Source: Pelagibacteraceae bacterium AG-337-G06
GTDB taxonomy: Bacteria > Pseudomonadota > Alphaproteobacteria > Pelagibacterales > AG-422-B15
Direction: 5' to 3'
Assembly (NCBI GenBank): GCA_003282175.1
Contig: QBZX01000001.1
Span: 32,615-96,614, forward strand
Length of the DNA: 64,000 nucleotides
Within the stretch, counting starts at the first letter, position 1; each line of letters begins with the position of its first letter. The notes under the pieces were generated by a model that saw nothing but the letters and a program-made list of their open reading frames with translations, was not told the DNA's origin and made no database searches. The position numbers and the translations under genes were made by a program. Shown here piece after piece: positions 57,353 through 64,000 of the stretch.

Positions 57353-58105
57353 TTAGAACTTGAAGGTATCTCCTAAATAAAATTTTCTTGCTTCCTTGCT
57401 ACCAAGAATTTTTTCACTTGTTCCATGTGCAATTATCTCGCCACTAAAAAGTAGATAGCTGTAATCGCTAATATCTAATACTTCTCTGACTTGGTGATCA
57501 GTAATTATAACAGATATACCCTTTCTCTTAAGTCTGTTTATTTCAGATTTGATATCATTAATGGAGATAGGATCTAGTGCAGAAAATGGCTCATCAAAAA
57601 GTACATACGATGGGTTAGTTCCTAGCAGTCTTGCACATTCACACTTTCGCCTTTCACCACCTGACAACTGATGAGGCATCGCATTTCGCAAATGAGTTAA
57701 ATTAAATTCCGCTAATAACTCCTCAAGTCTATTTATTCTTTGATCTAAATTGAGTGTTGTTGTTTCTAATATTGCCATTATGTTGTTTTCAACACTTAAG
57801 CCTCTAAATATACTTGGTTGTTGTGGCAAATATCCCAGTCCTGCTTTAGCTCTTTTCCACATTGGAAGCATTGTAATGTCATTATTATTTAATTTTATTT
57901 CACCACTGTCGCAACTAATAAGACCCATAATACAATATAAAGCTGTACTTTTTCCTGCTCCGTTTGGACCAAGTAAACCTATTACTGTCCCTTTTTGAAC
58001 TTTCATTGTGATATTTCTTAAGATCTGCTTTCCTGAAAGAGATTTTCGTAAGTTATTAACTTCAAGTCCTGGGTTTGAGGAAACTAATTTAGGTTTTTTA
58101 TTCAT
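57353..58105 (-). CDS. lptB: LPS export ABC transporter ATP-binding protein
   Basis: GLLGPNGAGKSTALYCIMG, LSGGERRKCECARLL; next to lptA/lptC. Confidence 0.94.
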   Translation of the reverse strand: MNKKPKLVSSNPGLEVNNLRKSLSGKQILRNITMKVQKGTVIGLLGPNGAGKSTALYCIMGLISCDSGEIKLNNNDITMLPMWKRAKAGLGYLPQQPSIFRGLSVENNIMAILETTTLNLDQRINRLEELLAEFNLTHLRNAMPHQLSGGERRKCECARLLGTNPSYVLFDEPFSALDPISINDIKSEINRLKRKGISVIITDHQVREVLDISDYSYLLFSGEIIAHGTSEKILGSKEARKFYLGDTFKF

Positions 58106-58112
58106 TGTTATA

Positions 58113-58562
58113 TTATTTTTTGTTGATTATTAATGCTTCTACTCTTTTACCTGACATACTACTCATAATACTTGATGAATTTTCAAGATCCAGAATTATT
58201 TTGTCACATAAGATAATACTTTGTCCTTGTAAAACTCTAACTTCACCAAAAACAAATAATTTATTCCGAATAGGATCATACCGTGCTTTATCACCGTTAA
58301 TGGATAATTCTTCTCTAACTATTTTTACATTGCCATATGCACTGATTTCCTTAATCGTAGTTTCATCTTTGCTTGAGTTCATGGTTAATTTTTCTGACCA
58401 AATTTCTAAATTTTCTTCCATCGCATATACGTTCCCAGAAAAAATTGAAATATTTTTTGTTCTTATAATTTCTAGCTCATCAGATATTATTTTTATTTGC
58501 TTAGCGCTAGCTGTATTCGTAAAGAAAATTAATAAGAAAGAAATTAAAAAATATTTAAGCAT
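58113..58562 (-). CDS. lptA: LPS transport periplasmic protein LptA
   Basis: Signal peptide, OstA-like repeat; synteny. Confidence 0.85.
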   Translation of the reverse strand: MLKYFLISFLLIFFTNTASAKQIKIISDELEIIRTKNISIFSGNVYAMEENLEIWSEKLTMNSSKDETTIKEISAYGNVKIVREELSINGDKARYDPIRNKLFVFGEVRVLQGQSIILCDKIILDLENSSSIMSSMSGKRVEALIINKK

Positions 58563-58565
58563 AAA

Positions 58566-59087
58566 TTAATCCAAAGTATAAAAAGTGCGCACATTACCTT
58601 TATAAACAATGTGATTAAAATTGCTTTTTATTTTCGACTCATCCGCTGTTATAATGCTACTCCCCCTGATATGTCTAACATTCTTATTGAATTCAACTAA
58701 ACCATCATTAATTGAAAATAATGCTTTGTCGGACTGAAACCTATCTTCTTCATCAGTATAGAAGTTGATTTCTCCATTAAGCTCTATTAAATTTTCTACT
58801 TGATCAAAGTTACCCTTTTTAGCGTTTAAATATATCCAAATACCAGAGTCAGTTTTTAGTTTTCCTTCAACGATAAATAACTCCAAATTACCTTTTCTCT
58901 GGATACCCTTTTCAGCCTTGATTTCATAAACCCTGTTATCAAGCCCTTTTTCAGAAAATTTTGGTTTATCTATTTCAATTTCAAGGTCTTCTTCAGAAAA
59001 TACCCTAGACTGCATTAAAATTAATATAAATAAAAAGAGAACTGATAATTTAACAACATTCTTAATTAACATATCGAATGCAGTCAT
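58566..59087 (-). CDS. lptC: LPS export protein LptC
   Basis: N-terminal TM, LptC-like beta repeats; synteny. Confidence 0.8.
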   Translation of the reverse strand: MTAFDMLIKNVVKLSVLFLFILILMQSRVFSEEDLEIEIDKPKFSEKGLDNRVYEIKAEKGIQRKGNLELFIVEGKLKTDSGIWIYLNAKKGNFDQVENLIELNGEINFYTDEEDRFQSDKALFSINDGLVEFNKNVRHIRGSSIITADESKIKSNFNHIVYKGNVRTFYTLD

Positions 59088-60036
59088 GGATATGAATAAT
59101 ACCTATCGGTATATTTTCTTTTAAATTGTTTACTACAAATAAACATGTAATTTTATTTGCGTTCATTTTTTTTAAAATATCAATAACCAACTCTTCTTTG
59201 CATATAAGCATTGGTTTTGGGGACATGATTTCATTTACATTCACATTTAATAATGCTTTTCTGATATGCCTTCTTAAATCTCCATCAGTAATTACTCCTA
59301 TCAGTCTATTTTTTTTATTTTTTACTGCTACATGACCAAATGATTTTTTTGTCATTTCAACAATGACAGACTTCATTGAAGAATTTTCTGCAACTATTGG
59401 TATTTTTTTTCCTGTATGCATTATATCCTCGACCTGAAGCATATTAGTGGCTAAAGCACCTCCAGGATGAATCATTTTATAGTCCTTAAGCTTGAAGTTT
59501 TTGACCTTCATTAGAGATACACATATTGCGTCACCTAAAATTAAAGACATAGTAGTCGAAGTTGTTGGAGCTAGCCCTATTGAACATGCTTCCTTTACAT
59601 TTGGAATTAATAATGGAATATTGCATAATTTATAGAGAGTACTTTTTGCATTGGATGTAATCCCTATAACAAATATTTTATTTTTTTTTGCAAAATCTAA
59701 CAAAGCTCTAAATTCCTCACTCTTGCCAGAATTAGATATAATTATTATGGCATCATGTTTAGCAATTATCCCTAAATCACCATGACTCATGTCTGTTGGA
59801 GAGCAATATTGAGAAAGAGTGCCTGTTGAACTCATTGTGCTTGAAATTTTACTTGCGATATGACCTGACTTTCCAACACCTGTGACTATTACCTTTCCTC
59901 TAATTTTTGAAAGTTTATTAATTGCTTTAACAAAATCTGAATTGATTGACTTAAACAGTTTTTTAGCCCCAGATATTTCAGTCTCTATAACTGATTTTCC
60001 ATAACTTTTAATTTTATTTGTGCTCATGTATGGCAT
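59062..60036 (-). CDS. kdsD: Arabinose-5-phosphate isomerase (KdsD/KpsF)
   Basis: VIVTGVGKSGHIASKISSTMSSTG SIS domain and CBS pair. Confidence 0.93.
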   Translation of the reverse strand: MPYMSTNKIKSYGKSVIETEISGAKKLFKSINSDFVKAINKLSKIRGKVIVTGVGKSGHIASKISSTMSSTGTLSQYCSPTDMSHGDLGIIAKHDAIIIISNSGKSEEFRALLDFAKKNKIFVIGITSNAKSTLYKLCNIPLLIPNVKEACSIGLAPTTSTTMSLILGDAICVSLMKVKNFKLKDYKMIHPGGALATNMLQVEDIMHTGKKIPIVAENSSMKSVIVEMTKKSFGHVAVKNKKNRLIGVITDGDLRRHIRKALLNVNVNEIMSPKPMLICKEELVIDILKKMNANKITCLFVVNNLKENIPIGIIHIHDCIRYVN

Positions 60037-60647
60037 TAATTAGAATGAGAAAAAATATCATTTTCCCATCCCCTTAAATCGAGTTCAACTCTAATTGGTA
60101 GAAATTTTATGCAAGATTCTACAAGTTGTTCTCTATTTTGTCTTTTGAGAATTTCATCTAGTTTAATCTTTATAGCATGAAGGTGTATTACGTCAGTTGC
60201 GGCATAATTAATTTGATCTTTTGTTAAATCAGGATTTGACCAGTCGCTTGATTGTTGTTTTTTTGAAATATCAATGTTTAGAAGTTCCTTACATAAATCT
60301 TTATATCCATGACCTTGTGAGTATGTTCGGGCAATTTTTGAACTTAGTTTAGTACAGTAAACATTTTTAATCATTATATCTAAGTCATGCTTTATCGCAG
60401 CTAAATCATGTCTTGCATAATGAAAAATGAATGTCTTGTTACAACTCAGGAGCTTTTTTAGATTGGGCGCATCAAATTTTTTATCAATAAATTGAACTAA
60501 ATGACAATCACCCTGTCCATCATATAGTTGTATTAGGCATAAAGGATCTCTATCAGGTTGCAAACCCATCATTTCACAATCGGCAGCTATAAGATCTGAA
60601 AATTCAATATCATCTGCCAAATCGTTTTTATGTAAAATTGTTTGCAT
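60036..60647 (-). CDS. rnd: Ribonuclease D (short form)
   Basis: DEDDy motifs: IAADCEMMGL, FHYARHDLAAI, YAATDVIHL. Confidence 0.9.
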   Translation of the reverse strand: MQTILHKNDLADDIEFSDLIAADCEMMGLQPDRDPLCLIQLYDGQGDCHLVQFIDKKFDAPNLKKLLSCNKTFIFHYARHDLAAIKHDLDIMIKNVYCTKLSSKIARTYSQGHGYKDLCKELLNIDISKKQQSSDWSNPDLTKDQINYAATDVIHLHAIKIKLDEILKRQNREQLVESCIKFLPIRVELDLRGWENDIFSHSN

Positions 60648-60699
60648 TGTATGAAAATTAACTTATTTCATTCAAGTACATAAAGTATATTTATCAAAT

Positions 60700-61605
60700 A
60701 TGAAGCAAAAAAGAATTACTATAATTGGAGGCTCAGGTTTTTTAGCCAAATACTGCATTTCAGAATTACTAAAACTCGGGCATAAATTAAAGATTATATG
60801 TAGAAATACCCACCTTGCCGGGCATATAAGAATGATGGGTCCTATTGATCAACTAGATATAATCAAAGGAAACATTAGGTTCAAATACACAATTGAACCT
60901 CACATCATTGGATCTGATATTGTCATTAATTTTGTAGGAATACTTAACGAGTCTTCAGGTGATCAGACGTTTAACAATTGCCATTCAGTTGGAGCAAAAA
61001 ATATTGCAGAACTATGCTTTGAACACAAAATTGAACGTTTAATTCACTTTTCATCTATAGGAGCTGATATTAACAGTGATGCAAAATACCAAGTTTCTAA
61101 AGGCTTAGGTGAAAAGAATATTTTAGCTAATTTTTCAAGTGCAACAATAATTAGGCCGTCTATTGTTTTTGGACCTGGAGACGGTTTTTTTACGTTGCAG
61201 TCAAAATTGGTGAAGCTTCTTCCAATTGTTCCTTTATTTAGCAATAACAAGTTTCAATGCGTGTATGTAAAGGATATTGCTGATGGATTAATAAAACTTT
61301 TAGAAGATAAAGAGACAGCAGGAAAAATTTATGAATTTGGCGGACCAGAAGTTATGACACTTAAAGAAATTTATCAATTAATCTTAAATACATTAAAAAT
61401 TAGAAGATTAATTCTACCTCTGCCTCTAACTCTTGCGAATGTTACTGCATTATTAATGAAGTTATTGCCATCTCCTATGATTACCTTTGATCAAGTCAAG
61501 ATGTTAAAGAAAGACAACATAGTATCTAATACTCCCTACAATCTCAGTTCTTTAGGAATAACTGCCAAATCATCAAGAGATATCATAAGCAATTATATTT
61601 CTTAA
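60700..61605 (+). CDS. NAD(P)-binding SDR-like protein, NDUFA9-type
   Basis: TIIGGSGFLAKYCISELLKLGH, IIRPSIVFGPGDGF. Confidence 0.87.
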   Translation: MKQKRITIIGGSGFLAKYCISELLKLGHKLKIICRNTHLAGHIRMMGPIDQLDIIKGNIRFKYTIEPHIIGSDIVINFVGILNESSGDQTFNNCHSVGAKNIAELCFEHKIERLIHFSSIGADINSDAKYQVSKGLGEKNILANFSSATIIRPSIVFGPGDGFFTLQSKLVKLLPIVPLFSNNKFQCVYVKDIADGLIKLLEDKETAGKIYEFGGPEVMTLKEIYQLILNTLKIRRLILPLPLTLANVTALLMKLLPSPMITFDQVKMLKKDNIVSNTPYNLSSLGITAKSSRDIISNYIS

Positions 61606-61608
61606 TCT

Positions 61609-62403
61609 CTAAAGATAAATTAAAATAAGTGTTCCAATCACAATTCGGTAAATAACAAATGGCCTCATAGTATTTTTTTTCAACCATTTAAGTAGATAGT
61701 CGATTGAAATATACGCAACAAAAAATGAGACCAAAAATCCCAAAAAGCTAGAGGAAATATTTGCACTTGTTGGCGACTCCATAAGTTTAAGAATAGGTAT
61801 TGCAGAAGAAATTAAAATTACTGGGATTGATAGTAAAATAGAAAGCTTCGCAGCCTCAATTCTATTTAAACCAATTATTCTTGAACCAGAATACACAACT
61901 CCCGCTCTACTTGCCCCAGGTATAATTGCTAGTATTTGGAAAATACCAATGATGAGCGCATTTTTTATTGATAATCCCTCAACGCCTTTAGTACTTGCGT
62001 TAGTGTAACTATCTGAATAATACAGAAGAAGTCCAAAAACTATCGTGGCTAGCCCAACAATTTTTATATTTCTTAGAATGTCAGCATAACCTGTAAGAAA
62101 AAGTAAGCCTCCAACAATCACAACGGGCAATGTTCCAACAATGAGACAGAAAGCTAAATTTTTATCATCTTTATTTAATTTGACGCTGAATGGTAAAAGC
62201 AGAAAAACTAAAACTTTAATATCTTTTCTAAAGTAGATAATGACAGCCAAAAGAGAACCTAGATGCAGGCTTACATCCAACATCAGACTTTCGGGAATAT
62301 TCAGTAGGTCAGCGGCTATTAATAAATGTCCAGAACTTGAAATAGGTAAAAACTCAGTAATACCCTGTATAATTCCTAATAGCAATATTGGTAAAAAGGC
62401 CAT
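61609..62403 (-). CDS. uppP: Undecaprenyl-diphosphatase
   Basis: GITEFLPISSSGHL, IPGASRAG. Confidence 0.95.
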   Translation of the reverse strand: MAFLPILLLGIIQGITEFLPISSSGHLLIAADLLNIPESLMLDVSLHLGSLLAVIIYFRKDIKVLVFLLLPFSVKLNKDDKNLAFCLIVGTLPVVIVGGLLFLTGYADILRNIKIVGLATIVFGLLLYYSDSYTNASTKGVEGLSIKNALIIGIFQILAIIPGASRAGVVYSGSRIIGLNRIEAAKLSILLSIPVILISSAIPILKLMESPTSANISSSFLGFLVSFFVAYISIDYLLKWLKKNTMRPFVIYRIVIGTLILIYL

Positions 62404-62457
62404 AAGAATTAAAAAAATAATGTTTTACGCCATTTAGGCAAGAAAAACTTAAACTGC

Positions 62458-62472
62458 GTCATACTGTATGAC
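62458..62472. promoter_or_regulatory. Putative operator A upstream of gltD (GTCAT-N5-ATGAC)
   Basis: GTCATactgtATGAC; same motif 74 bp downstream. Confidence 0.55.
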
Positions 62473-62527
62473 TATTATTATATGCTTTAAATGTTATAAA
62501 AAGCTTATCTTAATGGGAGGAATCAAG

Positions 62528-62550
62528 ATATGTCATGTATTATGACATAT
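62528..62550. promoter_or_regulatory. Putative operator B / hairpin upstream of gltD
   Basis: ATATGTCATgtattATGACATAT, 9-5-9 perfect inverted repeat containing GTCAT-N5-ATGAC. Confidence 0.6.
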
Positions 62551-62556
62551 AAATAA
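62530..62556 (+). CDS. Possible 8-aa leader peptide MSCIMTYK*
   Basis: Strong SD GGGAGGA (62515-62521) 8 nt before the ATG; stop 4 nt before the gltD ATG. Confidence 0.35.
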   Translation: MSCIMTYK

Positions 62557-62560
62557 CGCT

Positions 62561-64000
62561 ATGCTCAAATTTACTAATTTAAATCAACAATACCCAGAAA
62601 AAAGGTCTTCAGAAAATAGAAAAAAAGATTTCGGCGAGATTTATGAGAACTTTATAAAGAACAGCGCCAAGGAGCAATCAAGTCGTTGTTCCCAGTGCGG
62701 CGTGCCTTATTGCACGGTTCATTGTCCCTTGCATAATCATATTCCTGACTGGCTTAAGCTTGCCGCAGAGGACCGACTTGAAGAGGCTTTCCAAATATCT
62801 TCGAGTACAAATAATATGCCAGAGATATGTGGAAGAATTTGTCCGCAAGATCGATTATGTGAAGGAAATTGTGTTATTGAACAATCAGGCCATGGTTCAG
62901 TCACTATTGGATCAGTCGAAAAATATTTAACTGACAATGCTTTCGAAAAGGGATGGATTAAGCCGATCAAAGTTCCTGAATATTTAGAAAAAGAAAATAG
63001 CATTGGTATCATTGGCGCCGGTCCTGCAGGTCTTGCTGCAGCTGAGGAATTAAGAAAAAGGGGTTACAAAATTGATGTGTATGATCGCTACGACCGTGCT
63101 GGTGGTTTACTAATTTATGGAATTCCAAATTTTAAACTTGAAAAAGACATTGTTCAGAGAAGAATGAAATATCTTGGGGACTCAAATATTAGGATCCATC
63201 TAAATACTGAAATTGGAAAAGATATTAAATTTTCGGATCTTCAAAAAAAGCATGATGCTGTATTAATTGCAACAGGAGTTTATAAAGCAAGAGAAATTTC
63301 TCTAGAAGGAGATGCATCCAAAGTTGTTCCTGCTCTAGATTTTCTTATTGCATCGAACAGAAAAGGCTTGGGAGATAATGTAGAGGCTTTTGATAATGGA
63401 TTACTCAACGCCAAAGGTAAGAATGTAGTTGTGATAGGTGGAGGGGACACAGCTATGGACTGTGTAAGGACAGCAATTAGACAGGAAGCAAAATCTGTTA
63501 AGTGTCTTTACCGAAGAGATAAGGAAAATATGCCTGGCTCGGCAAGAGAAGTTAACAACGCTGAAGAAGAAGGTGTAGAATTTTTATGGCAATCCCTTCC
63601 AAAAAAAATTGAAAGCAATAATAACAGCAAACTCTTAAACTGCATAAAAATGAAGTTAAGTGAACCTGACTCTGATGGCAGAAGAACACCTGAGGAGATT
63701 GCAGGTTCTGATTTTGAATTAGAATCTGATTTAGTAATTGCTGCTCTAGGCTTTTCTCCTGAAAATTTGCCAAAAATGTTTGAAGTTGAAGAACTTCCAG
63801 TCACCAAGTGGGGTACAGTTCGTGTAGGATTTAATACCATGATGACAAGCCTTGAGGGCGTCTTTGCAGCAGGAGATATCGTCAGAGGAGCTTCTTTGGT
63901 AGTTTGGGGAATCAGAGATGGGCGAGATGTAGCTAATTCTATTCATGAATATATTGAAGAAAAAAATAATGCAAAAAATATTAACACTAAAGCATCATGA
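62561..64000 (+). CDS. gltD: Glutamate synthase small subunit
   Basis: CSQCGVPYCTVHCPLHNHIPDW, GAGPAGLAAAEELRKRG, VIGGGDTAMDC. Confidence 0.95.
   Translation: MLKFTNLNQQYPEKRSSENRKKDFGEIYENFIKNSAKEQSSRCSQCGVPYCTVHCPLHNHIPDWLKLAAEDRLEEAFQISSSTNNMPEICGRICPQDRLCEGNCVIEQSGHGSVTIGSVEKYLTDNAFEKGWIKPIKVPEYLEKENSIGIIGAGPAGLAAAEELRKRGYKIDVYDRYDRAGGLLIYGIPNFKLEKDIVQRRMKYLGDSNIRIHLNTEIGKDIKFSDLQKKHDAVLIATGVYKAREISLEGDASKVVPALDFLIASNRKGLGDNVEAFDNGLLNAKGKNVVVIGGGDTAMDCVRTAIRQEAKSVKCLYRRDKENMPGSAREVNNAEEEGVEFLWQSLPKKIESNNNSKLLNCIKMKLSEPDSDGRRTPEEIAGSDFELESDLVIAALGFSPENLPKMFEVEELPVTKWGTVRVGFNTMMTSLEGVFAAGDIVRGASLVVWGIRDGRDVANSIHEYIEEKNNAKNINTKAS

Noticed and set aside
58105-58569. 154-aa + strand ORF
   Set aside because: Antisense to lptA; hydrophobic translation is a by-product of the AT-rich opposite strand.
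1-64000. CRISPR arrays, toxin-antitoxin or phage-defence systems
   Set aside because: No regularly spaced repeats and no Cas, restriction, Abi or TA-like proteins recognised.
62561-64000. gltD without gltB
   Set aside because: gltD ends exactly at the window edge, so gltB may lie just outside; no conclusion possible.

Overview
64 kb of AT-rich bacterial chromosome. Gene order and families look like a streamlined marine alphaproteobacterium: trpF-trpB-trpA-accD-folC, aroA-cmk-rpsA-ihfB, rnd-kdsD-lptC-lptA-lptB, LivFGHM, Amt and a GAAC-N7-GAAC SOS box. No CRISPR array, transposon, integrase or phage gene was seen; one tRNA-Ala(GGC) was found. The accessory core (about 17.2-40.9 kb) looks like a regulon for uptake and breakdown of a (methylated) amine. 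It contains a TetR regulator, two tandem phytoene-dehydrogenase-like FAD oxidoreductases, a GcvT-like protein, class III aminotransferases, a Rieske oxygenase, a DAO-type oxidase, a Pot-type ABC transporter, an amidase, a glutamine-synthetase-like ligase, an AlaX-type editing protein and an enoyl-CoA hydratase. Most notable observations: (i) an oxygenase paralogue (36958-38052) that has lost the Rieske cluster domain but keeps the catalytic-domain iron motifs; (ii) two copies of one 18-bp operator, ATTGAA-N6-TTCAAT, one at the TetR/operon divergent promoter and one over the -35 of an internal, apparently leaderless promoter; (iii) a trpB/trpA pair at the canonical locus in which both subunits have strongly altered active-site motifs; (iv) two copies of GTCAT-N5-ATGAC, 74 bp apart, upstream of gltD, with an 8-codon leader ORF overlapping the proximal copy; (v) bidirectional hairpins that contain a stop codon, separating both ABC permease operons from their convergent binding-protein genes. 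Function calls come from reading the translations; no database search was run.
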